A stretch of DNA of 64,000 nt, from contig NZ_CP025119.1 in NCBI RefSeq assembly GCF_002831685.1, forward strand, positions 1,461,001 through 1,525,000, in the 5' to 3' direction. Shown one piece after another: positions 21,582 through 29,941 of this stretch; the stretch's first letter is position 1; each line of letters starts with the position of its first letter. The notes beneath the pieces were generated by a model that had not been told where the DNA came from, searched no databases, and worked only from the letters and a program-made list of their open reading frames with translations. This DNA is from Polaribacter sp. ALD11. GTDB lineage: Bacteria > Bacteroidota > Bacteroidia > Flavobacteriales > Flavobacteriaceae. The position numbers were made by a program, and so were the translations under genes.

Positions 21582-21630
21582 TGTAATTGTTTTTAAAATG
21601 TTGTTTATTATAGTTTATTTGTGCGCGTAA

Positions 21631-22149
21631 TTATTTCTCAGATAATGTTTTAACGATACCTGAAAGTATTTGTCCACCTGATTGTAATGCTGAAATAACA
21701 TTCTTAGCAGGAGACTGTAATAATCCAATGATTTCTCCAATAAGTTCTTCTCTAGATTTAATATCTACTAAAGCATCTAATTGATCATCACCGATATAGA
21801 TAGATTCTTCTGCAAATGCACCTTTTAATAAAGGCTTATTCTTAGATTTCTTTCTAAATTCTTTGATTAATTTCGCAGGTGCATTCGCAGCCTCAGAAAT
21901 CATCATTGAAGTATTTCCTTTTAATACTGTTGGTAAGTCTCCAAAATCTTTATCTGAAGCTTCCATTGCTTTTGCAAGTAATGTATTCTTAACAACTGAT
22001 AACTGAACATTAGCCTTAAAACAAGCTCTACGTAAATTAGAGGTCGTTTGTGCGTTTAATCCAGAAATATCTGCTAAATATAACGTATTTGTGTCTGCTA
22101 ATACTGCTGTTAAATCTTGTATTACTTGTGATTTCTCTTCTCTAGTCAT
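21631..22149 (-). CDS. rplJ: 50S ribosomal protein L10
   Basis: A 172-residue protein that anchors L7/L12 dimers on 23S rRNA. It starts MTREEKSQVIQDL and carries the conserved LRRACFKANVQLSVVKNTL region and a C-terminal helix (SPAKNVISALQSGGQIL) that binds L12. In many bacteria the L10-L12 complex represses its own mRNA leader; the short 19-base gap to rplA here suggests shared transcription. Confidence 0.98.
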   Translation of the reverse strand: MTREEKSQVIQDLTAVLADTNTLYLADISGLNAQTTSNLRRACFKANVQLSVVKNTLLAKAMEASDKDFGDLPTVLKGNTSMMISEAANAPAKLIKEFRKKSKNKPLLKGAFAEESIYIGDDQLDALVDIKSREELIGEIIGLLQSPAKNVISALQSGGQILSGIVKTLSEK

Positions 22150-22168
22150 GATTATAAGTTTTAACGTA

Positions 22169-22858
22169 TTAAACAGCTTTCACCTCAACCTCAATACTAG
22201 GACTCATAGTACTAGACATAAAAACGCTTTTCACATACGTTCCTTTTGCAGTTGTTGGTTTCAATTTAATAATTGTTTGTATTAACTCGTTTGCATTTTC
22301 TTCAATTTTCTTAGCATCAAAAGATACTTTACCAATTGCAGCATGAACGATACCAGTTTTGTCAACTTTAAAGTCAATTTTACCAGCTTTTACATCTTGT
22401 ACAGCTTTTGCAACATCCATTGTTACAGTACCAGTTTTTGGATTTGGCATTAAACCTCTAGGACCTAAAATTCTTCCTAATGGTCCTAACTTACCCATTA
22501 CACTCGGCATTGTAATAATAACATCTACATCTGTCCATCCTCCTTTAATCTTTTGAAGGTATTCATCTAATCCAACATAATCTGCACCTGCTGCTGTAGC
22601 TTCTGCTTCTTTATCTGGAGTTACTAATGCTAATACTTTTACATCTTTTCCAGTTCCGTGAGGTAATGTTACAACTCCACGAACCATTTGATTTGCTTTA
22701 CGAGGATCTACTCCTAAACGTATTGCTAAATCTACTGATGCATCAAACTTTACATTAGTAATGTCTTTGACTAGCGCTGAAGCTGCTGCTAAATCATAAG
22801 ATTTAGAGCTATCTACCTTTGCGTAAGCTTCTTTTTGCTTTTTTGTTAATTTTGCCAT
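22169..22858 (-). CDS. rplA: 50S ribosomal protein L1
   Basis: A 229-residue protein of the ribosomal L1 stalk that helps release deacylated tRNA from the E site. Conserved segments are [43 protein letters not shown] and the C-terminal [17 protein letters not shown]. It follows rplK by 20 bases. In other bacteria L1 autoregulates the L11 operon. Confidence 0.98.
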   Translation of the reverse strand: MAKLTKKQKEAYAKVDSSKSYDLAAASALVKDITNVKFDASVDLAIRLGVDPRKANQMVRGVVTLPHGTGKDVKVLALVTPDKEAEATAAGADYVGLDEYLQKIKGGWTDVDVIITMPSVMGKLGPLGRILGPRGLMPNPKTGTVTMDVAKAVQDVKAGKIDFKVDKTGIVHAAIGKVSFDAKKIEENANELIQTIIKLKPTTAKGTYVKSVFMSSTMSPSIEVEVKAV

Positions 22859-22878
22859 TTTACTACTTTTTATAAAGT

Positions 22879-23316
22879 TTATGCTGGTGCATCACCTTTT
22901 ACTGTTAATCCCATAGAACGTGCTGTACCTGCAATCATACGCATTGCTGAAGAAATTTCAAAGGCATTTAAATCTACCATTTTATCTTCTGCAATCGCTT
23001 TAATTTGATCCCAAGTAACTGATGCTACTTTCTTTCTGTTTGGTTCTCCAGAACCTTTTTTAATTTTGGCCGCTTCTAGTAACTGAACTGCTGCAGGAGG
23101 AGTTTTTACAACAAAATCAAACGATTTGTCTTTATAAACAGTAATCGCAACAGGCAAAACTTTACCTTGTTTATCTTGCGTTCTTGCATTAAACTGTTTA
23201 CAGAACTCCATAATGTTAACACCAGCAGCTCCTAAAGCGGGTCCAACCGGCGGCGATGGATTCGCTGCGCCTCCCCTTACTTGTAACTTAACTACTTTAC
23301 TAACTTCTTTTGCCAT
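22879..23316 (-). CDS. rplK: 50S ribosomal protein L11
   Basis: A 145-residue protein of the GTPase-associated centre. It contains the Pro-rich N-terminal segment [20 protein letters not shown] and the C-terminal RNA-binding region with [13 protein letters not shown]. It lies 75 bases downstream of nusG in the conserved order secE-nusG-rplK-rplA. Confidence 0.98.
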   Translation of the reverse strand: MAKEVSKVVKLQVRGGAANPSPPVGPALGAAGVNIMEFCKQFNARTQDKQGKVLPVAITVYKDKSFDFVVKTPPAAVQLLEAAKIKKGSGEPNRKKVASVTWDQIKAIAEDKMVDLNAFEISSAMRMIAGTARSMGLTVKGDAPA

Positions 23317-23391
23317 TTTAAAAATGTTTAATGATTTGTTTTAATTTGGAAGCTAAAAACAAATCGATATCTATATATATTTGTGTAACAA

Positions 23392-23943
23392 TTATATCTT
23401 TTCTACTTGCATATAACTTAATTCTAAAGGTGTCTTTCTTCCGAATATCTTCACCATTACTTCAAGTTTACGCTTTTCTTCATTTACTTTTTCTATTGTT
23501 CCGTCAAATCCATTAAAAGGACCATCAACAACTTTTACAGTTTCCCCAATATTAAAAGGAATTGCAATATTTTCATCTTGAACAGAAAGTTCATCAACCT
23601 TACCTAACATTCTATTCACTTCCGATTTACGCATAGGAACAGGCTCACCACCTTTGACTTCACCTAAAAAGCCAATAACTCCCGTAATCCCTTTAATTAC
23701 GTGAGGTACTTCTCCTGAAAGATTAGCTTCCACCATAATATAACCAGGAAAATAAACTCTTTCTCTGTTTACCTTCTTTCCGTTTCTTATCTGAATAACT
23801 TTTTCTGTAGGTACAATAACTTGACTTACATAATCTGATAAACCAACACGTGATATTTCAGTTTCTATATAAGCTTTAACTTTATTTTCTTGTCCACCAA
23901 TGGCTCTAACTACATACCATTTCATTACTGAATCAGCTGCCAT
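23392..23943 (-). CDS. nusG: Transcription termination/antitermination factor NusG
   Basis: A 183-residue elongation factor that binds RNA polymerase and couples it to Rho or the ribosome. The N-terminal NGN domain begins KWYVVRAIGGQENKVK and contains RVYFPGYIMVEA. The C-terminal KOW domain begins near FNIGETVKVVDGPFNGFDG. It follows secE by two bases. Confidence 0.98.
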   Translation of the reverse strand: MAADSVMKWYVVRAIGGQENKVKAYIETEISRVGLSDYVSQVIVPTEKVIQIRNGKKVNRERVYFPGYIMVEANLSGEVPHVIKGITGVIGFLGEVKGGEPVPMRKSEVNRMLGKVDELSVQDENIAIPFNIGETVKVVDGPFNGFDGTIEKVNEEKRKLEVMVKIFGRKTPLELSYMQVEKI

Positions 23944-23945
23944 TA

Positions 23946-24143
23946 TTAGTTAGATTTAAACATTGAGAAAAAATTATCTAAACCTGTTTGAAAAACATAG
24001 TCTATACCAGCTACTGCTAATGCGAACAAGATAGTAAATACAGCTACAGTTACTGTTGTTTTTTGAGCATCTTCTTTTGAGATCCAAGTCATATGATTAC
24101 TTAACTCATCAAAAGAATCTTTAATATATTGTATAAACTTCAT
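23946..24143 (-). CDS. secE: Preprotein translocase subunit SecE
   Basis: A small single-pass subunit of the SecYEG channel, about 65 residues from the preferred start MKFIQYIKDSFDEL. An ATG at 24164 would overlap the mature 3' end of tRNA-Trp, so the internal ATG at 24143 is chosen. The cytoplasmic helix with HMTWISKEDAQ precedes one transmembrane helix (about TVTVAVFTILFALAVAGI). Confidence 0.95.
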   Translation of the reverse strand: MKFIQYIKDSFDELSNHMTWISKEDAQKTTVTVAVFTILFALAVAGIDYVFQTGLDNFFSMFKSN

Positions 24144-24161
24144 TCTACTTGTATGTTTTTG

Positions 24162-24233
24162 CACGGGCGGAGAGATTCGAACTCCCGACAGCTGGTTTTG
24201 GAGACCAGTGCTCTACCGCTGAACTACGCCCGT
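24162..24233 (-). tRNA. tRNA-Trp(CCA)
   Basis: On the minus strand ACGGGCG pairs with CGCCCGT. The anticodon CCA (plus-strand tgg at 24199-24201) lies in a CTCCAAA loop, and the T-loop is GTTCGAATC. It lies 18 bases before secE, a common bacterial arrangement. Confidence 0.96.
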
Positions 24234-24251
24234 TTCTTATTCATTGATAAA

Positions 24252-24276
24252 GGCGTTCCGTTAAAAACGGAACACC
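24252..24276 (-). terminator. Hairpin after tuf (weak terminator or processing site)
   Basis: A GGCGTTCCGT / ACGGAACACC stem of about 10 bp between tuf and tRNA-Trp. Only a short T-stretch follows on the minus strand, so it may reduce rather than stop read-through, or mark a processing site. Confidence 0.55.
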
Positions 24277-24311
24277 CTTAAAATTTATTTACTAATAAAT
24301 TAATAATAATA

Positions 24312-25499
24312 TTAATCTAATAATTCAGTTACCTGACCAGCTCCAACTGTTCTACCACCCTCACGGATTGCGAAACGTAAACCAATATTTAATGCAATTG
24401 GTTGAATTAAGTCTACAGTAATTGTTAAGTTATCTCCTGGCATTACCATTTCTACACCATCAGGCAAGTTAATTGTACCTGTTACATCTGTAGTTCTAAC
24501 ATAGAACTGTGGACGATAGTTGTTATGAAATGGAGTATGACGACCACCTTCTTCTTTCTTTAAAACATATACTTCTGCTTTAAATTTAGCGTGTGGTGTT
24601 ACAGAACCTGGCTTACAGATTACCATACCTCTTTTTATATCTTCTTTAGCAATACCTCTTAACAAGATACCTGCATTATCTCCTGCTTCACCTCTATCTA
24701 AGATTTGACGGAACATTTCAATACCAGTAACAGTAGAAGTCATTTTCACAGCTCCCATACCAATAATATCAACAACATCACCTGTATTTGCAATACCAGT
24801 TTCGATACGACCTGTAGCAACAGTTCCACGACCGGTAATTGAAAACACATCTTCAACAGGCATTAAGAAATCTTTATCAACTTCTCTTAAAGGCTCTTCA
24901 ATCCAAACATCAACTTGTGCCATCAATTCCAACACAGTATCAACCCATTTTTGTTCACCATTTAACGCTCCTAAAGCAGAACCTGAAACAACAGGACCAT
25001 TATCTCCATCATAATCATAGAAAGACAACAATTCTCTTACTTCCATATCAACTAACTCAAGTAACTCCTCATCATCTACCATGTCAACTTTATTCAAGAA
25101 AACAACCATACGAGGAATACCTACCTGACGACCTAATAAAATATGCTCTCTAGTTTGAGGCATTGGACCATCTGTAGCAGCAACTACTAATATAGCACCA
25201 TCCATTTGAGCAGCACCTGTTACCATATTTTTCACGTAATCCGCGTGACCTGGACAATCAACGTGAGCATAGTGACGATTTGCTGTTTGATATTCTACAT
25301 GTGAAGTATTAATTGTAATACCTCTTTCTTTTTCTTCTGGTGCATTATCAATCTGATCAAATGATCTTGCTTCAGAAAAACCAGCATCAGCTAATACTTT
25401 AGTAATAGCCGCAGTTAATGTAGTCTTACCGTGATCTACGTGTCCGATTGTACCAATGTTTAAGTGTGGTTTCGAACGGTCAAAATTTGCTTTTGCCAT
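24312..25499 (-). CDS. tuf: Translation elongation factor Tu
   Basis: A 395-residue GTPase that delivers aminoacyl-tRNA to the ribosome. G-motifs: [10 protein letters not shown] (P-loop, residues 18-27), [19 protein letters not shown] and SGSALGAL. Domains 2 and 3 follow, with [13 protein letters not shown] and the C-terminal [16 protein letters not shown]. It sits downstream of four tRNA genes, as in the classic thrU-tyrU-glyT-thrT-tufB arrangement of Escherichia coli, and upstream of tRNA-Trp and secE. Confidence 0.99.
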   Translation of the reverse strand: MAKANFDRSKPHLNIGTIGHVDHGKTTLTAAITKVLADAGFSEARSFDQIDNAPEEKERGITINTSHVEYQTANRHYAHVDCPGHADYVKNMVTGAAQMDGAILVVAATDGPMPQTREHILLGRQVGIPRMVVFLNKVDMVDDEELLELVDMEVRELLSFYDYDGDNGPVVSGSALGALNGEQKWVDTVLELMAQVDVWIEEPLREVDKDFLMPVEDVFSITGRGTVATGRIETGIANTGDVVDIIGMGAVKMTSTVTGIEMFRQILDRGEAGDNAGILLRGIAKEDIKRGMVICKPGSVTPHAKFKAEVYVLKKEEGGRHTPFHNNYRPQFYVRTTDVTGTINLPDGVEMVMPGDNLTITVDLIQPIALNIGLRFAIREGGRTVGAGQVTELLD

Positions 25500-25556
25500 G
25501 ATTATTAATTTTAATTCTTAGTTTAAATATATTTAATGTGTAATAATACATAAATG

Positions 25557-25629
25557 AGCCAGCGATGGGACTTGAACCCACGACCTCATCCCTACCAAGG
25601 ATGCGCTCTACCAACTGAGCTACACCGGC
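25557..25629 (-). tRNA. tRNA-Thr(GGT)
   Basis: Acceptor GCCGGTG pairs with CGCTGGC. The anticodon GGT (plus-strand acc at 25594-25596) sits in CTTGGTAG, with D-arm AGCTCAGTTGGTAGAGC and T-loop GTTCAAGTC. It is the last tRNA before tuf. Confidence 0.96.
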
Positions 25630-25643
25630 TTGTTGATATTTTG

Positions 25644-25716
25644 AGCGAAAGACCGGGTTCGAACCGGCGACATTCAGCTTGGAAGGCTGACGCTCTACCA
25701 ACTGAGCTACTTTCGC
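25644..25716 (-). tRNA. tRNA-Gly(TCC)
   Basis: Acceptor GCGAAAG pairs with CTTTCGC. The anticodon TCC (plus-strand gga at 25681-25683) is in CTTCCAA, and the T-loop is GTTCGAACC. Confidence 0.96.
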
Positions 25717-25729
25717 GTTATGTAAATTG

Positions 25730-25811
25730 TGGGGAGAGCAGGATTCGAACCTGCGAAGACGTAGTCAACGGAGTTACAGTCCGTCCTCGTTGGCCGCTTG
25801 AGTATCTCCCC
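25730..25811 (-). tRNA. tRNA-Tyr(GTA)
   Basis: Acceptor GGGGAGA pairs with TCTCCCC. The anticodon GTA (plus-strand tac at 25775-25777) is in CTGTAA, and there is a long variable arm as expected for bacterial tRNA-Tyr. T-loop GTTCGAATC. Confidence 0.96.
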
Positions 25812-25865
25812 TTTAATTTACTATTTTAATGAACTTAAAGCTACCTTCGTAACTTATTTTTTTTG

Positions 25866-25939
25866 AGCCGATGGAGGGACTCGAACCCACGACCTGCTGA
25901 TTACAAATCAGCTGCTCTAGCCAGCTGAGCTACATCGGC
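25866..25939 (-). tRNA. tRNA-Thr(TGT)
   Basis: Acceptor GCCGATG pairs with CATCGGC. The anticodon TGT (plus-strand aca at 25903-25905) is in TTTGTAA, and the T-loop is GTTCGAGTC. It is the promoter-proximal gene of the tRNA-tuf operon. Confidence 0.96.
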
Positions 25940-25979
25940 TTTTGATGTTAAAAAACAACCCGCTATTTCTAACGGATTG

Positions 25980-26009
25980 CAAATATATAAAGTTTTCTCG
26001 TATTTCAAA
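25980..26009 (-). promoter_or_regulatory. Promoter of the tRNA-tuf-secE-nusG operon
   Basis: On the minus strand a TTTG element (plus 26006-26009) is followed after 18 bases by TATATTTG (plus 25980-25987). This is a near-ideal match to the Bacteroidetes TTTG / TAnnTTTG promoter. It lies about 40 bases upstream of the first tRNA. Confidence 0.85.
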
Positions 26010-26044
26010 ACTTATTTATAATATTTTTTTGTTTTTTTCTTGTT

Positions 26045-26353
26045 TTATGAAATTTGAGCATCTCTTTGCTTCTCTTTAGATCTCTTTAATTGTCTTTTTA
26101 AATTATCAACAGCAGCGTTTACGCCTTCTTCGAAGGTTTTTGTTTCTCTTTTTACGATCAATTCACTTCCAGGGATATTTATTTTTATTTCTGTGATTTT
26201 ATTTTCTTTATCACTTGTATTTTGAACTTTTAAAAAAATCTCTGCATTTACGATCTTATCATGGAACTTTGTTAATGTCGAAACTTTAGTTTCTACAAAT
26301 TCAATTAATTCGTTATCTGCGTTAAAATTTACTGATTGCGTGAATACTTTCAT
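26045..26353 (-). CDS. hpf: Short HPF/RaiA-type ribosome hibernation factor
   Basis: A 102-residue protein of the sigma-54 modulation/S30AE family (MKVFTQSVNFNADNELIEFVETK, KEVK-like basic patch RQLKRSKEKQRD at the end). Short-form HPF binds the 30S decoding centre and promotes 100S dimers or inactivates ribosomes in stationary phase. Its ATG immediately follows the recombinase stop with no spacer, suggesting translational coupling. It lacks the C-terminal dimerisation domain of long HPF. Confidence 0.92.
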   Translation of the reverse strand: MKVFTQSVNFNADNELIEFVETKVSTLTKFHDKIVNAEIFLKVQNTSDKENKITEIKINIPGSELIVKRETKTFEEGVNAAVDNLKRQLKRSKEKQRDAQIS

Positions 26354-27262
26354 TTAGTCGTTTTTTTTATTGCTTCTAGGGTGAGCCTGATTATACACTT
26401 TTTTTATTGCATCAAGACTATTATGCGTATAGACTTGTGTGGAAGCTAAAGAAGAATGCCCTAGCAACTCTTTAACTGAATTTAAATCTGCTCCTTCATT
26501 TAAAAGGTGTGTTGCAAAAGAGTGCCTTAAAATATGAGGACTCTTTTTTACCTTTGAAGAGACCTGACTAAAGTAAGAATTTATAATTCTGTACACAAGT
26601 GTTTCATATAGTTTATTTCCTTTTGAAGTAATTAAAAGAAATTCTGAATTAAATCTATTTTTCGATTTTAACTCTACATACTTATTTAAAGTTTCTAATA
26701 CAGAAGTAAGTATTGGTACAAAGCGCTCCTTATTTCTTTTCCCTAAAACTTTAATGGTCTTTTCCGAAATATTTACCTCCGCTTCTTTTATATTTATTAA
26801 TTCTGTTCTTCGGATGCCAGTTGAATACAAAAGTTCTACTATTAACTTATTTCTAATAGCATCAAAATTTTCTTCTTCATCTATGTTTTGTATTACAGTA
26901 TTAATTTCTCTAGAAGTAAAAGGGACTTGCACTTTCTTAGCTACTTTTAATGCTTTATGCTTAGAAAGCGGATTGTTCTCTATCTGTTCTGACTTCTGAA
27001 GATATTTGTAAAACGATTTTAATGAACTAACTTTTCTATTGATGCTATTGTTTGAAATATGAGTGTCAACCAAGCTAACAACCCAACTTCTTACTTGTGC
27101 ATAATTTACTTCAATTAAATTCTCTTGATCATATGTAACCTCACAAAAATCTTTAAAAGCAACTAAATCTGTTTTATACGCTGTAATTGTATGTTTAGAA
27201 TAACTTTTCTCTAAAAAAAGATATTCTAAAAATGATGTTATGTAGCTGTTCTCTTTTAACAA
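26354..27262 (-). CDS. xerC: Tyrosine recombinase XerC-like
   Basis: A 302-residue site-specific recombinase. The N-terminal SAM-like core-binding domain (about 1-90, SKHTITAYKTDL) is followed by the catalytic domain. Catalytic residues are in TGIRRTELI (Arg), HILRHSFATHLL (His/Arg), LGHSSLASTQVYTH (His and nucleophile Tyr278). This length and composition fit the Bacteroidetes chromosomal XerC/XerD that resolves dimers at dif. It is fixed between rpsU and hpf, arguing for a housekeeping role rather than an integron or phage integrase. Confidence 0.93.
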   Translation of the reverse strand: MLKENSYITSFLEYLFLEKSYSKHTITAYKTDLVAFKDFCEVTYDQENLIEVNYAQVRSWVVSLVDTHISNNSINRKVSSLKSFYKYLQKSEQIENNPLSKHKALKVAKKVQVPFTSREINTVIQNIDEEENFDAIRNKLIVELLYSTGIRRTELINIKEAEVNISEKTIKVLGKRNKERFVPILTSVLETLNKYVELKSKNRFNSEFLLITSKGNKLYETLVYRIINSYFSQVSSKVKKSPHILRHSFATHLLNEGADLNSVKELLGHSSLASTQVYTHNSLDAIKKVYNQAHPRSNKKND

Positions 27263-27304
27263 TTCGTCTTCTTTGTATCAAAGTTACTAAAATTAAATGC
27301 AAAA

Positions 27305-27338
27305 AAAATCTCGTAACACAAAATTGTGTTACGAGATT
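27305..27338 (-). terminator. Terminator of rpsU
   Basis: A perfect 16-bp inverted repeat (AAATCTCGTAACACAA / TTGTGTTACGAGATTT) after the rpsU stop, followed on the minus strand by a T-run. Confidence 0.92.
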
Positions 27339-27362
27339 TATACTCTAAAAAATAAGTTATTT

Positions 27363-27560
27363 CTAACCTACTTCTTCTTGTGTTCTTAATCTCTGAACGT
27401 AAGAAGCTTTAATTCTCTGAGCTCTATTAGCTACAGAAGGTTTTGTAAAGTTCTTTCTAGCACGCAAGTTCTTCATCGTTTTTGTACGATCGAATTTTCT
27501 CTTGTAACGCTTTAAAGCTCTATCGATATTCTCTCCTTCTTTAATTGGTATAATTAACAT
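27363..27560 (-). CDS. rpsU: 30S ribosomal protein S21
   Basis: A 65-residue very basic protein (MLIIPIKEGENIDRALKRYK, then RARKNFTKPS). In Flavobacteriia bS21 helps cover the anti-Shine-Dalgarno end of 16S rRNA, which accounts for the general absence of Shine-Dalgarno initiation. Unlike its neighbours, this gene has a very strong Shine-Dalgarno 7 bases before its ATG (separate entry). It is a single-gene unit with its own terminator and promoter. Confidence 0.97.
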   Translation of the reverse strand: MLIIPIKEGENIDRALKRYKRKFDRTKTMKNLRARKNFTKPSVANRAQRIKASYVQRLRTQEEVG

Positions 27561-27567
27561 AAGTTGG

Positions 27568-27578
27568 CACCTCCCTTC
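27568..27578 (-). promoter_or_regulatory. rpsU: Extended Shine-Dalgarno of rpsU
   Basis: On the minus strand GAAGGGAGGTG stands 7 bases before the rpsU ATG. Compared with the complement of the universal 16S 3' end (GAAAGGAGGTG) it matches 10 of 11 positions, and the remaining one forms a G-U wobble. Inspected neighbouring starts (tuf, secE, rplK, aroC, the E1 gene) have only A/T-rich leaders. Confidence 0.9.
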
Positions 27579-27633
27579 ATAGTATCTTTATATTTTGAAT
27601 AGTAACTAAACTATTGGTTTATTTTTTGGACTG

Positions 27634-27641
27634 CAAATGTA
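27634..27641 (-). promoter_or_regulatory. Promoter -7 box of rpsU
   Basis: The minus-strand sequence TACATTTG matches TAnnTTTG about 75 bases upstream of the rpsU ATG, giving a leader of roughly 65-70 bases. Confidence 0.6.
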
Positions 27642-27698
27642 ATTACAAATTCTGAAATGACAATTACCTAAATTGAATTATTTTTCAGATATAGGTTT

Positions 27699-27785
27699 GC
27701 GTTAGTGATTGAACGGTTTGTTTAAGCTCTTTTGTTTTGATAAAAACAAAAAGCGAGTAGTGAAAGCACGACCTTTAGGTAACGC
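27699..27785. repeat. Palindromic intergenic element
   Basis: Outer arms GCGTTA (27699-27704) and TAACGC (27780-27785) enclose an inner imperfect hairpin GCTCTTTTGTTTT / AAAAACAAAAAGCG. The 87-base unit lies between acyl-CoA dehydrogenase and rpsU and looks like a dispersed flavobacterial intergenic repeat, although no second copy exists in this window. Confidence 0.55.
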
Positions 27786-27850
27786 TCTAAAAATATTTAA
27801 TTCTCAAAAATAAATAAACGCTACTACTTTAAAACTTTTCTAACCTAAAA

Positions 27851-29017
27851 CTACGTTGCTGGCTTGTATTCTTTATTATCAATTATCATTTTTGCAATAA
27901 TTTCCTTTAAAATCTCTGAAGTTCCACCACCAATTGGTCCTAATCTACTATCTCTTAATAAACGCGCCATCGGATACTCTTCCATATAACCATAACCGCC
28001 TAATAGTTGAAGTGCGTCATAAATAACTTCGTCTGCCATTTTTGTAGATAATAACTTAGACATACTTGCTTCTTTAACTACATAAGAACCTTGGTCTAAC
28101 CTCTTCGTGATTGAGTAATTATACTCTTTACACATATCTACTTTACTAGCCATTTCTGCAATTTTATGTCTTAAAACTTGAAACTTGTCTAAAGATTTAC
28201 CAAAAGCAACTCTTTCTTGCATGTAACCTATAGCATACTCTACTGCAAATTCTGCTCTTGCGTGTGCATTAACACCCATAATTAAGCGCTCTAAGGCAAA
28301 GTGCTGCATAATATAAGGAAAACCTTTTCCTTCTTCTCCCATTAAACTTTCTAATGGAATTTCTACATTATCGAAAGCTAATTCTGCAGTATCTGAAGCA
28401 CGCCAACCTAATTTATCTAATTTGGTTGCTGAGATTCCTGGAGTCTCTCTGTCTACAACAAAAATACTGATTCCTTTATACTTGTCTGAAGGATCTGTTT
28501 TTGCTGCAACGATTAAATAATCTGAATAAACCCCATTTGTAATAAACGTTTTAGAGCCATTTAAAATGTATTTATCTCCATCTTTTATTGCTGTAGAACG
28601 CATTCCTGCAACATCACTTCCCCCGAAAGGTTCTGTAATACAAAGACACCCTATTTTTTCTCCTGCTACACTTGGCACCAAGTATTTTTGTTTGATAAAC
28701 TCTGTCCCTTCTTTATTTAAATGCGTCATAGCTAGAAATTCGTGCGCCCACATTGCTGCCGCAAATCCGCCAGAATTTATTTTCTGTAATTCTTCTAAAA
28801 AGATTACCGTGTAAAATAAATCTAAATCTAAACCTCCGTACTCTTCTGGTGTACAAAGTCCGAAATAACCCATTTCGCCAAATTTACTCCAAATAAATCT
28901 TTCAATGGTTCCTGTTTTTTCCCATTTATCTATATAAGGAACTACTTCTTTTTGTAAAAAATCTTTGAAACTAGCACGAAAAGCCTCGTGCTCTTCAGTA
29001 AAGTACATACTGTTCAT
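27851..29017 (-). CDS. Acyl-CoA dehydrogenase
   Basis: A 388-residue FAD enzyme of the acyl-CoA dehydrogenase family, introducing a trans-2 double bond into acyl-CoA. N-terminal helical domain (YFTEEHEAFRASFKDFL), middle beta domain with CITEPFGGSDVAGM and SKTFITNG, and C-terminal helices with LQLLGGYGYMEEYP and RLGPIGGGTSEI. The ATG four codons later (MYFTEEH) is an equally plausible start. Substrate chain length or branched-chain specificity cannot be told. It lies alone, 21 bases downstream of the HhH gene on the same strand. Confidence 0.94.
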   Translation of the reverse strand: MNSMYFTEEHEAFRASFKDFLQKEVVPYIDKWEKTGTIERFIWSKFGEMGYFGLCTPEEYGGLDLDLFYTVIFLEELQKINSGGFAAAMWAHEFLAMTHLNKEGTEFIKQKYLVPSVAGEKIGCLCITEPFGGSDVAGMRSTAIKDGDKYILNGSKTFITNGVYSDYLIVAAKTDPSDKYKGISIFVVDRETPGISATKLDKLGWRASDTAELAFDNVEIPLESLMGEEGKGFPYIMQHFALERLIMGVNAHARAEFAVEYAIGYMQERVAFGKSLDKFQVLRHKIAEMASKVDMCKEYNYSITKRLDQGSYVVKEASMSKLLSTKMADEVIYDALQLLGGYGYMEEYPMARLLRDSRLGPIGGGTSEILKEIIAKMIIDNKEYKPAT

Positions 29018-29038
29018 CTGGTACGGAATTTGAGTTAT

Positions 29039-29932
29039 TTATTCAGCGACCAAATATAAGACTATTCTATCATACAAATTCAAAGGAAAACCACTGATCT
29101 TTTTTAATTCTGAAATTTCTTGTAGTTCAGCCACTTCATCTCTATATTCAAAAATCATTTTACATAATTCGTAATCTATGTAAGGGTTTTTAAGTAATTC
29201 TCTGAAAGTAACCGTATTTACATTCTTTTTTTGAATATTTGGCAATTTAGTTATCTTAAAAATAGCGCCCACTCTGTCTGCTATTTCCTTCTCTAAACCC
29301 CAAACTTCATACAGTTGATTTTCAATGGAAAAACCTTGTAATTTAGAACGATACTTAATAATTCTTTCAGAAAGTTTTTCTCCAATTCCAGATATTGTCT
29401 TTAAATCTTCTAAAGTTGCTTTATTAATATCTGTAGTTGATAATTTATGCTTTGGTTTTTTAGAATAAAAGCTATTATTAATAGATGTTGGTGAATTGGT
29501 GTTCTGATTTCTTTTTGTAATCCAATCTGGAAATTTAAAATAGGGAGAAATTTTGTTTAAAAGTGAATCTGAAATAGTAGTCACTTTCTGAAATTCTTTT
29601 TTTGAATTGACAAACTTCCCTGCTTTTCTAAATATTAAAAGTCTATCTATTTCATCTAAAGACATACCTAATTGCGCTCCTTTATAATCTGTAATGTAAT
29701 TAGGATTGAAAGGGTAAATTTTAGACCTCTTATTTTTTATACTTAGAACTTTTAAACAATCGATTTGTTTGTGAAACGCTAAATTTCTTGGGGATTCTAA
29801 ATTTACATTTTCTTCAGGAGAGAAATTTACAAACACTATAACAACTTGAAATATAGTAATGCTTATTGCTAAAAGAAAAACCCCATTTCTTTGGCTTTTA
29901 TTGTACCAGAAATGGGGTTTAAATATGTTCAT
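29039..29932 (-). CDS. Membrane-anchored helix-hairpin-helix protein (ComEA-like)
   Basis: A 297-residue protein with one N-terminal transmembrane segment (about 17-37) and repeated helix-hairpin-helix motifs. One is near residues 165-200 (INKATLEDLKTISGIGEKLS), another near 235-270 (VNTVTFRELLKNPYIDYELC), with a final KKISGFPLNLYD motif; an earlier partial repeat lies near 85-110. HhH modules bind DNA without sequence preference; in ComEA-type proteins they act in DNA uptake. A role in transformation is possible but no other com gene is nearby. Confidence 0.82.
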   Translation of the reverse strand: MNIFKPHFWYNKSQRNGVFLLAISITIFQVVIVFVNFSPEENVNLESPRNLAFHKQIDCLKVLSIKNKRSKIYPFNPNYITDYKGAQLGMSLDEIDRLLIFRKAGKFVNSKKEFQKVTTISDSLLNKISPYFKFPDWITKRNQNTNSPTSINNSFYSKKPKHKLSTTDINKATLEDLKTISGIGEKLSERIIKYRSKLQGFSIENQLYEVWGLEKEIADRVGAIFKITKLPNIQKKNVNTVTFRELLKNPYIDYELCKMIFEYRDEVAELQEISELKKISGFPLNLYDRIVLYLVAE

Positions 29933-29941
29933 ATAGAAGTT

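Noticed and set aside
21207..21630. A 153-codon Ala/Ser-rich open frame on the plus strand over rplL
   Set aside because: It is the antisense shadow of the Ala-rich L7/L12 gene.
25480..25829. Open frames of 73 and 91 codons across the tRNA cluster
   Set aside because: They are translations of tRNA genes, a known source of false proteins.
26354..27262. Tyrosine recombinase as a sign of a mobile element or integron
   Set aside because: No attachment sites, cassette array or phage genes are nearby, and the rpsU-xerC-hpf order suggests a housekeeping XerC.
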